A stretch of 64,000 bases of DNA from Diplonema japonicum. Lineage: Eukaryota; Euglenozoa; Diplonemea; Diplonemida; Diplonemidae. Location: NCBI GenBank assembly GCA_964019335.1, contig OZ025651.1:496001-560000 (forward strand), given 5' to 3'. Shown one piece after another: positions 28,119 through 37,459 of the stretch. Every line of letters begins with the position of its first letter. The first letter of the stretch is position 1. The notes below the pieces were generated by a model, which did not search any database, was not told the DNA's origin, and saw nothing but the letters and a program-made list of their open reading frames with translations. Both the position numbers and the translations under genes were made by a program.

Positions 28119-29387
28119 CTAGCGGATGTTGCTACCCTTCTGTGCTGAAGGATGCATGGCTGCGGGAAGGGTGGACTGCGTTCTGGTAGGTTGTTGTGCC
28201 CTGTAGTCGGGCACGAAGGGGTCGGACCACTCTTTTCTCTGTGCAGTCGGTACTGCGCATTGTCTTTCCAGAATTTCGCACGTTCTGCTGGATGCGAATT
28301 TCGGCCTTCCGGTGTACCCCTTCAGTCGCTTGGGTGCACCTATCGATCGTAATGCCACGGATTCAGTTATTTCCTTGGGCATGAACGGCTTTGGTGCGTG
28401 TGCCTCGGCTGCGCCCATCAGTCTTTCAATTATTTTTGCCAATCGGTTGGCCCTCTTGGTGATGTCGTCTTGCCTGCCCAAAACGTACACCCCACTCGTC
28501 AGCTCGAAATCTATCACTAGCTCTAGTCTAGTCACCGACCCCTGCTTATTCCATTCTAATTTCGAAAGCCACTTAACTACTTCCGGCACAATCTGTGCTC
28601 CTATGAAGTTCATCTTCAAGTGCTTTCGGAACCACCTCATTTCAGGTACTGTGTACTTGCTCCATAGCGCAGGGCGTCTCCATACATGTACCCTTTTCTC
28701 ATTCTTTTCTGCTATCATCTTGGTTGCGTCCGCAAGAGTTATCATGTTGACTAGCAGTTTCTGCACAATTTCCGGCTGTGGTACTTTGCAGTTTTTCGGT
28801 ATGATTCCATGAAGTCTTAGACATTGAGGCATATCTTTCTTCGGAAAATTCATTACCGTGGTGTACATCGCTTCTTTCCGTACAGATTCATACTCTTTGC
28901 ACTTCCAGTAGATATGCTCCAGGTATGCTGTGTAGGTTCCAGCCACCTCCCCGCATCCCCTGCACAGTACTCTTGGATCTTCTACCTTGGGGTGGACCAT
29001 CCCAAGAGCTCCTGTCAGCATTCTCCTTGCGTTGTTCTGTATTTGCCACGCTTTTGTTGTTTTCCATATCATGTTTGTCCTCTGTTCGTCCACACCCTCT
29101 TTTATCCCCTCGAGGGTTGGTCGTTCTCGGCACATCTGTCCTCTACGGTATCTCTTGATACGAAGGCGATGCTCATGTACCATCATTCCCTTTGGTTGCT
29201 TGGCAACTGCTCTTAGCCATGTCCATCCTAGCCTGAGTGGTTGAAGTACATTGCGCTTTAGGTTGCTCACCGGCCCTACGCCTCTTTTACTGTGCACCTT
29301 CTTCAGCAGCTTTTTAATTCTTCTGCATCTTTTCCTCACCGGGGCTTTCTTCATCAACTTGGTGTACGCACCTAACATCCTGTACAT
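28119..29387 (-). CDS. Retrotransposon C-terminal frame: zinc finger and conserved tail domain
   Basis: 422 aa from an ATG at 29387 that overlaps the end of the polymerase frame by 16 bases in the -1 frame. Residues 1-130 are basic and probably RNA-binding. A finger of the form CRGCG...HIYWKC lies near 135-160. The tail contains SVTRLELVIDFELTSGVYVL and ends QKGSNIR, both shared with the second element at 39.7 kb. It may be made by -1 frameshifting, reinitiation at the overlapping ATG, or the frames may have been separated by a one-base mutation. Confidence 0.75.
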   Translation of the reverse strand: MYRMLGAYTKLMKKAPVRKRCRRIKKLLKKVHSKRGVGPVSNLKRNVLQPLRLGWTWLRAVAKQPKGMMVHEHRLRIKRYRRGQMCRERPTLEGIKEGVDEQRTNMIWKTTKAWQIQNNARRMLTGALGMVHPKVEDPRVLCRGCGEVAGTYTAYLEHIYWKCKEYESVRKEAMYTTVMNFPKKDMPQCLRLHGIIPKNCKVPQPEIVQKLLVNMITLADATKMIAEKNEKRVHVWRRPALWSKYTVPEMRWFRKHLKMNFIGAQIVPEVVKWLSKLEWNKQGSVTRLELVIDFELTSGVYVLGRQDDITKRANRLAKIIERLMGAAEAHAPKPFMPKEITESVALRSIGAPKRLKGYTGRPKFASSRTCEILERQCAVPTAQRKEWSDPFVPDYRAQQPTRTQSTLPAAMHPSAQKGSNIR

Positions 29388-32047
29388 ACTGCCATCACTG
29401 GATCATGTGTATGGCCAGGGAGTACCACGTTTAGTAGGGTCGGTGATGAACGAGTCGCGTACTTGGGTCCCCAAAGTGCATCTGTCACTGCTATCCTGAG
29501 GTCTTCAAGGCGTTGCCTCGTTGGTGGCTCGTACAAAACACCATATAGGGCCGCCGGGATGATGTTTTGTGCCACTATCAACGATTTTTTCACGAACGGC
29601 AGTTGTGTCGCTCCTAGCCGTCTTGCTGCTTCTATCGCGTCTGAGACCCTTTTGTGGCCCGCTTGACGTGCTCTTGTTACATAAATTGTAACTCCGAGTG
29701 CTTTCACAGCCTTCGTCGATGCATAAGTGAACTCACCATCTTTCACTTTGGACACGTATCCCTTCTTCGTCGAGAATGTCAACGTCTTTGGTTTGCTTAT
29801 GATCATCCCGGTGATCATGCAGAACATCTTTGCAACGTTCATCGCTTCTTGTATCGGCTTCTCCCCTTCCTTGGACATCGCAGTGAGGTCGTCGGCGTAC
29901 GAGGTTACGATGGCATCGGTGCTCTCCTCCATGTCTGCTACGAGCACCGACAAGAGGGCGTTGATGAGGACCGCTGACAGGGGGCACCCTTGTAGGATGC
30001 CATTCGTCACCTCAAAGGGGTCTCCGACTCCATTAGGAAGTTTTAGTCTCCGTGACAGGTTGGCGTAGACATATCGCAGTGGTCTCGCTATGCAAGGATG
30101 TAGTCCTAGTTCCTCAACCAGCCTCAGGGATAGCTCCTGTGGCACTGTATCAAAACATTTCTGGAAATCAACAGCGACTCCATGTAATTGTGCTCCTCCT
30201 AGTATCGCTGCTTCAACCCTCGTCGACAGCTCAGCGAGCACATCATCACAGCCATGTCCAGGTCGAAACCCGTGCTGGCTATCCCTTATCCATTCTTCCT
30301 GCCATAGGAGCACTCCCTTCAGCCTCACGCATGCCCACAATCTATACACGACACTCGTGACTGTGATCGGTCTGTGGTCCAGGGGCTCCCCCGTTCCCGA
30401 TTTCGGCAGCATGGTTACTAAGGCGGTGAGCACCGGTTCTGGCCATATACCCGTCCTTTCAATGGCGTTGAGGAGGTTTGCAAACCCTTTGAGCAGAGTG
30501 TCAGGTAGTGCCTCAATTTCGGCGAATCTCCACCCATCGACCCCACATGAGTGTTTGCCTTTGGTTTTCTTCAGCACTTCGCGTAGATCAGCACACGTTA
30601 TCTCGGAGCATTCCATCTCGTAGTTGTTGATGTAGTCCTTGTACTTCTCCTTGAACTGCTTATATCTTGGTTGTTGCTTTCCCCTGTACATGCAGAATAT
30701 GCTATCCCACTTGCTTCGCAGTGCCTCCAACATCTGCTCGTTGCTCGCTGTCATGGTTTTTCCGTTGTTAATTTGTTCGGTTGTCTTCGCCTTCATCATG
30801 TCAGTAGCGTCACCAGACTTCAGAAATACAGTGATCCTCTTCCTCTCTCTTCCGAAAGATGATAAAATTCTGGCCTCTTCTGCCTTCGCGCGTTTGGACT
30901 TTATTCGTTGCAGTTCTTTGGCGTACGTCTTGTGGGCCTCCTCCCTCATCACCATGAGTTCTTTGGTTATGTCCCCGACGCATGTCCACTGCTCCATGTT
31001 GCTTCTCTTTGGATGCACGCCTATCCCTACCGCGTACTTTTCCACTTTCCTTAATTGGTTTCGTACATCATACGGGAGCATCCCTTCGTAGTCTCCAAGG
31101 CGCGAGAGGAAGCTATTTATCTTTCCTTTAAGTAATGCGTGTTTGTGCTCCTTCCAAGTCGCTGCACCGCATCCTCCACTGGTCGATGGCGCTATCAACT
31201 CTCTTAGCTTCGGTTCACGCACGCAACCTCTCCCCATCTGCGCTTTGCTTGCATGATAAAACTGCTCCACAGCTTCTGATAGCCTCGTGTAACAAGCATC
31301 GATCTCACTGGCTGTGCATGACGATAAGCGGTCAAGCTTGTATTTCCCGAAGATGTCGCTCCCTTCCTCTTCCGCATTCGCCGTGTCTCTTTGTGTGAGG
31401 ATCTGTGGTACTTGATATACTCTTACCAATTGTCTTAGTGGCTCCATTTCCAGGGTGACTGTTACCGCTCTGTGTGACGGAACACCAATATCTTCCGTTC
31501 TGCATTCTTTCAGGGTGGTCGCAGCGGCACTATTGAGAAGGATATAGTCGGGTCTCGTTGATGCTGTACTGGTTATGTACGACGGTGGTGCCTCCAGCCC
31601 CTCCTTTCGTGCTTGCATTGCTGCTGCATCGATCCAGTGGCTCTGGAGGGCGGTCTTCAGCACTGGCGACTCGGCTACCGTGGTGTTGAAATCACCCGCT
31701 ACGATGATTGGAACGTCCCCAAGGAGAGCCCTTGCCTTGTTCAGTATCCCGTCCAGAAGTGCCTCTCTCAGCCGCTTTCCGTACGAGTTCTTCCTCACTT
31801 CACAATACAGGTTGAAAATGTGTAACCATCGGGTTGCGCCTACCGCGATTTTGAGGTGTTGTACTCTGTCATCTTGTCCGATCCCGAGACCGTCAATGTG
31901 CGTTGTGACGCACGTTGTTGGTTGTCTTGCAATCGTAGCCAGTCCACCCCTCCTCCCTATCATCTTGCTCTCGACACCGTCTAGCACCATTCCTGGTTGT
32001 GGCACTCCGAATAACATCCGTTTTTCTTTCATATCATTGTCTGACAT
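29372..32047 (-). CDS. Retrotransposon endonuclease-reverse transcriptase
   Basis: About 891 aa from the first in-frame ATG (32047, MSDNDMKEKRM). An in-frame TAA lies farther upstream. The first 230 residues are the C-terminal two thirds of an APE-type endonuclease (GRRGGLATIAR, VAGDFNTTV, VPSHRAVTV). The N-terminal asparagine/glutamate block is missing. Reverse transcriptase runs from about 500 to 760, with DHRPITVTSVVYRLW, QHGFRPGHGCDD, GVAVDFQKCFDTVPQ, GCPLSAVL and the catalytic SYADD. The frame is intact to its TAG at 29372, so the copy is young or recently active. Confidence 0.9.
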   Translation of the reverse strand: MSDNDMKEKRMLFGVPQPGMVLDGVESKMIGRRGGLATIARQPTTCVTTHIDGLGIGQDDRVQHLKIAVGATRWLHIFNLYCEVRKNSYGKRLREALLDGILNKARALLGDVPIIVAGDFNTTVAESPVLKTALQSHWIDAAAMQARKEGLEAPPSYITSTASTRPDYILLNSAAATTLKECRTEDIGVPSHRAVTVTLEMEPLRQLVRVYQVPQILTQRDTANAEEEGSDIFGKYKLDRLSSCTASEIDACYTRLSEAVEQFYHASKAQMGRGCVREPKLRELIAPSTSGGCGAATWKEHKHALLKGKINSFLSRLGDYEGMLPYDVRNQLRKVEKYAVGIGVHPKRSNMEQWTCVGDITKELMVMREEAHKTYAKELQRIKSKRAKAEEARILSSFGRERKRITVFLKSGDATDMMKAKTTEQINNGKTMTASNEQMLEALRSKWDSIFCMYRGKQQPRYKQFKEKYKDYINNYEMECSEITCADLREVLKKTKGKHSCGVDGWRFAEIEALPDTLLKGFANLLNAIERTGIWPEPVLTALVTMLPKSGTGEPLDHRPITVTSVVYRLWACVRLKGVLLWQEEWIRDSQHGFRPGHGCDDVLAELSTRVEAAILGGAQLHGVAVDFQKCFDTVPQELSLRLVEELGLHPCIARPLRYVYANLSRRLKLPNGVGDPFEVTNGILQGCPLSAVLINALLSVLVADMEESTDAIVTSYADDLTAMSKEGEKPIQEAMNVAKMFCMITGMIISKPKTLTFSTKKGYVSKVKDGEFTYASTKAVKALGVTIYVTRARQAGHKRVSDAIEAARRLGATQLPFVKKSLIVAQNIIPAALYGVLYEPPTRQRLEDLRIAVTDALWGPKYATRSSPTLLNVVLPGHTHDPVMAVCTGC

Positions 32048-32086
32048 TATTAACGCTGCGATTTCTGTCTGTCCTCCCAGCGTCAA

Positions 32087-32508
32087 TGCGGTTTCTTGTT
32101 ATAATTGGACGTTCGACTTCATTGTCTTGACGATATGGAGAGTGTTCTTCAGGGATGTTACGTTGACGGAAAAAAGGCATTGCGAAGAAGACACTTTTTT
32201 TTTTTTTTTTTCCCACCCCTTTTTAAGAAAAAGAAAAAAACCGCATTTGCAGGCGGTCTTCTGTTTGTTCATTGTTATTGGTGTGTCTCAGGTAGTGTAG
32301 AGAGATTTTTTTTTTTCCCCCTTTGTCCGCTCGGTTTTGAGTGTGAGCGAGCCCTTTTTTTCTTCTTCTTCTTCTTGCTTTTAAGTCTCTCGTAAAAAAA
32401 AACTTTTTTTTCTTTTTCAATCCATTCTCTGTGGCCGCTATTCCTCACTTGCGGTTGTGTACTTTTATTTTTTTACCCTCAAAAAAGAAAAGAAGAAGAT
32501 CAAAAAGG

Positions 32509-32540
<32 letters not shown>

Positions 32541-32695
32541 CATCAGAAGTTTTTTTTTTTCCCCTCCTTAAATCTGGCGTTGCGATGATAAGAAGAAAAA
32601 AAAAAGGAGAAGGGGAAAGCAAACTGACGTGCAAGGTAGTGTCTTGCAGATCTGTGCACATAAGAAGAGAAAAAGAAAAGGGAAACAAGCAAAGT

Positions 32696-32740
<45 letters not shown>

Positions 32741-32935
32741 GTTAAAACTCAAAACCCCAGAGAAAAACAAAAAGAGCTTTCTCCTACGGCAGCTTCCCGT
32801 GGTCTCCACCCTGGTTGTGGCCAGTTAGTAGAGCCGGGGGTGGAACCTTTTGAGAAGAAAAAAAAGGGGGTAGAGCATAGCAGGCAAGGGGAAAAAAAAA
32901 AAAAAAAAAAACAAAAAACAAAAAACAAAAAAAGA
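32087..32935. other. Spacer with long A/T runs and a two-hairpin GC island
   Basis: A and T runs at 32197-32211, 32509-32537, 32701-32737 and 32890-32931. The island at 32786-32847 folds into two adjacent hairpins. No protein gene supported. Confidence 0.6.
32786..32847 (+). ncRNA. Candidate structured RNA element, two adjacent hairpins
   Basis: ACGG(32786-32789)/CCGT(32797-32800) forms one short hairpin. GGTCTCCACCC(32801-32811)/GGGTGGAACC(32838-32847) forms a 10-bp stem with one bulge, enclosing CTGG...CCAG. A TTTT follows on the plus strand. No known RNA family was matched and the transcribed strand is uncertain. Confidence 0.25.
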
Positions 32936-35482
32936 TCATTCCCCCTTGCTTGCTCGTCGTTTGTGCAAATCATGTGTTTTCTCCAAAATAACAAACCACT
33001 CCACCCTGTTGTTGCGCAGCTCGGTCAAAGGCCACGACAGGTGTTTAAACAGCTTGGACTGCAGCAGAGAAAACAAATCCAGCCCCACATGGTCAATAAA
33101 ACCCGTCTGCCCCTTGGCAAGCTCATGCGTCATCGACCGATCAAACATAGGTGCAGGGGTGTGCCCATGATTCTTTTCGACATCGCCCTGAATGTGAAAC
33201 TCCTCAGTGATGGCCAAACCCCATCTCCTTGATATCTCAAAAGGCTTGCTAATGTTACTAATATCGGCGGCTTTAAGCAACATGTTTGATGCAAGACGTC
33301 TGTGTTCAGAGTCCTCCTTCCGGTATCCTTGCTCGCAGACGGCGGAGAAACGTTCAAGAAGGTCTTGATGCTTCGCCATGTCGGTTGCAAGGATGTTCGA
33401 GATCAAACCACGGTACGCGCCATGAGACTGCTCCTTATTGACACCATCGAACACATTGAAAGCGTTCATTTCAAGCAGCTGCAGACTGATGTGGCAGTGG
33501 TGGACTTCGAGAACAGATGATGACCCTGATGCACTTGACAAGATCCCCAATGGAGATTCAGTTTTGAAGTGGAAACTATTGTTAAGCCCCATATGGTCCA
33601 CATCATGCAGTAATGCAGACACCATTAGGACAAACGTGTCCAGCTCCGTTAAAAAGTCCTGACACTTCCCATCCACCAGGTACGTGAACAACGTCTGCGT
33701 CACATCGAACGCGTGGATGAAGCTGTGGTACGGTACGTTGCGGTACTTCCTCCTCACGGCACAGACGAATCTGATCAGCTTCTCCCTCGACAAGTTGAAA
33801 TTTCGAAGGATGTTTAATTCTTCAAAAAGATGCACGCACAGCAATATCAATTTATCATACTCAACAGACTTCCCTTTTGTACCTTTTGTGTAGTTGTGCG
33901 CGTTGAATTTGCTTGTTTTCACCAGTTCCAGTTCTTCTTTCTCCAGTTTAATAGACAGAATTGCTTCCACCTCACCAGCTTCAAGTGAAAATGTTGCCTT
34001 TGCCGCTCTTGGGGTTAATGGTGTCCCCAGAACCTGAAGTTGTTTCTCGAAGAGTTCCATTGCTTTGTTCCTGCTTTCCAACACGAACTCGTAAAGATTG
34101 CAGTTATTCAGCGTAACGCCAGCGAAGTGAGCGAAGTATCGCAATGTCTCCTCGTCCTCTGAGGTGAACCCGCCCTTGTCCTTTTTGTTGACAACCTGTA
34201 CCACTGCGATGACCTCGTTCTGGTGTTTTACTGGCATTGTTAGTAAAGAGTGTGTGATGAGGCCTGTTTGTTTATCGACGTCCGGGTTGAAACGTCTGTC
34301 TGAGTAAGGGTGTGTGATGTTGAGGGTTTCGCCTGTGGAGTAGACATGGCCGGCAACGCCTTTCCATGCTGCGAAGCGTATCTCGCCAGCTTCGCCGTGC
34401 GCACGTAATTCGTTGAGTTCCTTGTCGACGACGAAAAGCGTGCATCGTTCCGCCTGCAGAACCTCGCGTGCTCCTTCAGACACATCGCCTACCACCTGAC
34501 CCCAGTTCCGCATGTCTACTTGCGAGAGTTTTTGGATGACGCTTATGAAAAACTGGTTTTTTTGCATCAACGCGGCCTGTTCCATGTACAGCTCAGCGTT
34601 GTGGATGGCAAGCCCTGCAAATGCGGCGTATGTCTTGAAGAGGTTGAGATCTGCTTGTGTGAAGGGTGCGATGGTCCCGCTTTCGTCCTTTTTGTTCAAA
34701 AGCTGCGCGACGGCGACGACCTCCCTGTCGCACACGATGGGAGCGCAGAGCAACGAACCGGTTTTGTAACCAGTCTGCTCGTCAACAGTCCTGTTGAACC
34801 GATCGTCGTCGTACGCGTTTGAGAGGTTGATGGTGTCACCTGTCTTGGCACAATGCCCGACAAGACCTGTACCTATGTGGACACGGATGACTTCATCTTC
34901 TTTGATTTGTGTTACAAGTTCATCGCCCTGCCGAACGAACAGCGAGCACCTATCTGCTGAGAGAAGCTCCTGCGTGCATTCAATGATAATTTTCAAAAGC
35001 TCGTCTTCTTGTGTTACGTTAGAAGCCAGCTCCAAGGCGATTCTCAAGAGCTTTTCGAGGAACTCCGGGTCTAGGCTTTCCGGATCGACCGCAGATGTCG
35101 ACGCGCGTTTTCTTTTTATTTTCGGTGTTTCGTCACTTGAAGAATGGTTTGTAAAGAACCCTCTTAACACCCTTTTCGACGACAGTACATTGCTGCAGGT
35201 GTCTGCAAGGACACGGATGTCAGCTTCAGGAAGCTTGCTCACCTCTTCTGAACGTGTGTCGGTAAGCCGTTGTGTAGCACTTCTCACCAGGCCTACTAAA
35301 GGTATGTTTGAAGATATTGCCGGGATCGACTCTTGACACTCTTTTGGTACCAAACCCAAGAATTTCTGAGCCAGTGCGAAGTACGGGTTGCCCGGCATCT
35401 CTTCAAGAACCTCTGATACTGCATCGTTGATGCTTTCGTGTAGCTGCCATTTATCGATGTACTCAGCTACTGCGGTTGTCAT
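32936..35482 (-). CDS. Class I cyclic-nucleotide phosphodiesterase with two GAF domains (PDEB-like)
   Basis: 848 aa from the ATG at 35482 (MTTAVAEYIDKWQL). GAF-A lies at about 135-295 and GAF-B at about 310-470. GAF-B has the cyclic-nucleotide signature NKKDKGGFTSEDE (NKXnFX3DE); GAF-A has NKKDESG...FTQAD. The catalytic domain (about 560-830) carries YHSFIHAFD, the metal motif HDVDHMGLNN, LKAADISN and the glutamine-clamp region GQTGFIDHVG. Architecture and length resemble the flagellar PDEB enzymes of kinetoplastids, which hydrolyse cAMP; substrate and location here are inferred from that family. No intron needed. Confidence 0.94.
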   Translation of the reverse strand: MTTAVAEYIDKWQLHESINDAVSEVLEEMPGNPYFALAQKFLGLVPKECQESIPAISSNIPLVGLVRSATQRLTDTRSEEVSKLPEADIRVLADTCSNVLSSKRVLRGFFTNHSSSDETPKIKRKRASTSAVDPESLDPEFLEKLLRIALELASNVTQEDELLKIIIECTQELLSADRCSLFVRQGDELVTQIKEDEVIRVHIGTGLVGHCAKTGDTINLSNAYDDDRFNRTVDEQTGYKTGSLLCAPIVCDREVVAVAQLLNKKDESGTIAPFTQADLNLFKTYAAFAGLAIHNAELYMEQAALMQKNQFFISVIQKLSQVDMRNWGQVVGDVSEGAREVLQAERCTLFVVDKELNELRAHGEAGEIRFAAWKGVAGHVYSTGETLNITHPYSDRRFNPDVDKQTGLITHSLLTMPVKHQNEVIAVVQVVNKKDKGGFTSEDEETLRYFAHFAGVTLNNCNLYEFVLESRNKAMELFEKQLQVLGTPLTPRAAKATFSLEAGEVEAILSIKLEKEELELVKTSKFNAHNYTKGTKGKSVEYDKLILLCVHLFEELNILRNFNLSREKLIRFVCAVRRKYRNVPYHSFIHAFDVTQTLFTYLVDGKCQDFLTELDTFVLMVSALLHDVDHMGLNNSFHFKTESPLGILSSASGSSSVLEVHHCHISLQLLEMNAFNVFDGVNKEQSHGAYRGLISNILATDMAKHQDLLERFSAVCEQGYRKEDSEHRRLASNMLLKAADISNISKPFEISRRWGLAITEEFHIQGDVEKNHGHTPAPMFDRSMTHELAKGQTGFIDHVGLDLFSLLQSKLFKHLSWPLTELRNNRVEWFVILEKTHDLHKRRASKGE

Positions 35483-35919
35483 TTTTTCTTTGTTCTCTCC
35501 CCCTCTTTTTTTTTTCGTGATGAGTAATTTAAAAGGAAACAAAAGGGGGGGGAAGAAAAAAAGGAGCAGAAACAATTTAGCATTAAATTAGTAACGGAGA
35601 AAGAATATAAGAAAAACAAAAAAAAAAACACTTTAGACAATAAAAAAAAAAAAACCTGGTCAATTCAGATTTTTTTTCTTCGTTCCTTATTTTTTTTTCT
35701 CATGGAAGAGAAAAGGGATTTTTCTTTTTTTTTTCGGGGGGGGGGATTCAGTGTTCAGCAAAAAAAAAAAAAAAAAAAAAATGTGAGAAGAAGAAACCTC
35801 TTTCATTCTTATCTTTTTTTTTTCCCCCCTTTCCCCTTCTTTTTTTTTTGTTCTTGGTTCTTTTCTTTGAGGGCGTTCAAATCACTCATATATTGAATAA
35901 TAAAAAGGAAAAAAAAAAA
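35483..35919. other. Intergenic spacer, homopolymer-rich
   Basis: A and T runs (35616-35655, 35760-35781, 35815-35850) and a G run at 35738-35746. Nothing else seen. Confidence 0.55.
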
Positions 35920-36696
35920 TCACTCTGTCATGACCTTCTTTGCAGTTACCCTTCGCAACACAATCATCACGACGAGAAGCATAAAACTTCCAGCAACAAG
36001 GACATTGGTGGGGATTTGGGTTTGCACCTGAGGGCGGGGAGTGCTCGGAACAAGCGTTTCCGGGACTGAGGTGGCCGCAGGGATGACCGTGCAGCGTGTT
36101 ACATAATCAAGTTTAGGAAAGTGCTCTTTGAGATAGGGGTTGCCCACTGACCACATTTTACCCTGATCGGGGCCGTTCTTACCAAATGGTGCTGTGTCGC
36201 CGTACGCTGAGTAAAACTTATCGACGTATTCCATGCCTTCCACAACCTTGCCAAATGGGGTTTCATGTAGCGCGCCTCCCAAACCGCTTTTATCTTTGTA
36301 CGCTATAAACACCTGCGTGGTACGCGAATCGGCACCTGCACCTGCAAATGAAATATCGCCTCTGTCCACTTGCGACCGTCCGCCTTCAGGATGTGGGTCG
36401 TCTTTGATCCTCCCTTCTATCCATTTCTTGTGTCTTTCTTTATTGCTAACGATGCCTGGTATACCGTACTGTACCAAGAACCCGGGGACCACTCTGAATA
36501 AAGGGATTTCGGTGAAGAACTCATCTTCGACAAGGTCCACAAACCGTTGGGCGCCCAAAGGCCCTCGGCTTGGCGTCATCTCCACCACGAAGTCCCCTGC
36601 GGTCGTCCCGCATTTAATCCGCATCCCTGCGTACACGTCAGTCGTTGCCGCTAGGACCACTAGTAATAGCAGCGATACGAGTGTTATGGGGTTCAT
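35920..36696 (-). CDS. Membrane-anchored divergent cyclophilin-type protein
   Basis: 258 aa with signal peptide (MNPITLVSLLLLVVLAATTDVYAG), a cyclophilin-like domain (about 25-200) and a C-terminal transmembrane helix (NVLVAGSFMLLVVMIVLRR) with short cytosolic tail. Cyclophilin blocks are readable but altered: TTAGDFVVEMTPSRGP.GAQRFVDLV, FFTEIPLFRVVPGFLVQYGI (the FHRVIPGFMIQGG region, with arginine kept), RGDISFAGAGADSRTTQVFIA and GKVVEGMEYVDKF. The usual tryptophan and histidine sites are not obvious, so isomerase activity is uncertain. Likely faces the ER or secretory lumen. Confidence 0.85.
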   Translation of the reverse strand: MNPITLVSLLLLVVLAATTDVYAGMRIKCGTTAGDFVVEMTPSRGPLGAQRFVDLVEDEFFTEIPLFRVVPGFLVQYGIPGIVSNKERHKKWIEGRIKDDPHPEGGRSQVDRGDISFAGAGADSRTTQVFIAYKDKSGLGGALHETPFGKVVEGMEYVDKFYSAYGDTAPFGKNGPDQGKMWSVGNPYLKEHFPKLDYVTRCTVIPAATSVPETLVPSTPRPQVQTQIPTNVLVAGSFMLLVVMIVLRRVTAKKVMTE

Positions 36697-37459
36697 GATT
36701 TTTTTTTTTTTGTTCTATTATTAGAACCCACTTTTCTTTTTTTTTTTTTTTTTTTTTTTAAATGAGGAGAAAAAAGAGAAAAAAAAAAAAAGAAAAAACG
36801 GGAGAACTTGGAAAACCGAAATAAGGGCGAAAAAAGAATAGAAAAAAATACCCCCAAAGACCTCAAAAAAAAAAACTAAAAAAAATAGAAAAACCAGCAT
36901 CTAAATTGTACAAGAATGTATGTGTGTTGTTGTAAGGTGGTGTTCTGTGTGTTTAGATTTTTTCAACCTTTTTTTTTTCTTCTTCGCTTTATCCCCCTCT
37001 TCTTCCTCCCAAGAGGAACAGAAAGGAAAAAAAAAAAAAAAAAAAAAAAAAAACAAGAAACCCCGACAGGCTCTTAAAAAATTGGAAAAGAAATTCAAGG
37101 TTAGGTATAGGTGGTATCGAAGAAGAGGGGTGTTTTCATTTCTTTTTTTTTTTTGATCGGACAGGTGAATGGTTCAAAAAATAAATAAAAACAAACAGCC
37201 AAACACAACACACAACAAAACTACAAAATAGGAGGAAGGTCACAAAATGGGGGGGGGGGGGTACCGTATTTGTACTTCACAAGGAACCGAAACATACTTA
37301 TTTAGAATGGGAAAAATGCTATGGAATCCTTTCGATTTCGAGGGGGGGAAAAAAACCCATTTTGTCCTTTGGTTCTTTCAACATGTTCTACATGAAGTAC
37401 AAATACGGTATTTTTTTTTTTTTTTCTCTTTTTTTTTTTCCCTTCTATATTTCCATCCC
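36697..37459. other. Spacer containing a 149-bp inverted-repeat element
   Basis: A/T runs (36739-36760, 37025-37053), a G run (37248-37261) and the terminal-inverted-repeat element at 37262-37410. No gene supported. Confidence 0.65.
37262..37410. repeat. 149-bp element with perfect 18-bp terminal inverted repeats
   Basis: TACCGTATTTGTACTTCA (37262-37279) is exactly inverted at 37393-37410. The ends abut a G run on one side and a T run on the other, so a target duplication cannot be read. It looks like a short MITE or a hairpin-forming element; no coding capacity. Confidence 0.8.

Larger units (their letters stand above)
28030..32060 (-). mobile_element. Non-LTR retrotransposon, about 4 kb, probably 5'-incomplete
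   Basis: Two overlapping open frames encode endonuclease plus reverse transcriptase and then a zinc-finger C-terminal region. The endonuclease lacks its N-terminal catalytic block, which suggests 5' truncation, the usual outcome of target-primed insertion. The end nearest 28030 carries A/T-rich tails after the stop codon. It is inserted in the same direction as the host genes, next to the dispersed repeat copy B. No clear target-site duplication could be read because the flanks are homopolymers. Confidence 0.88.
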
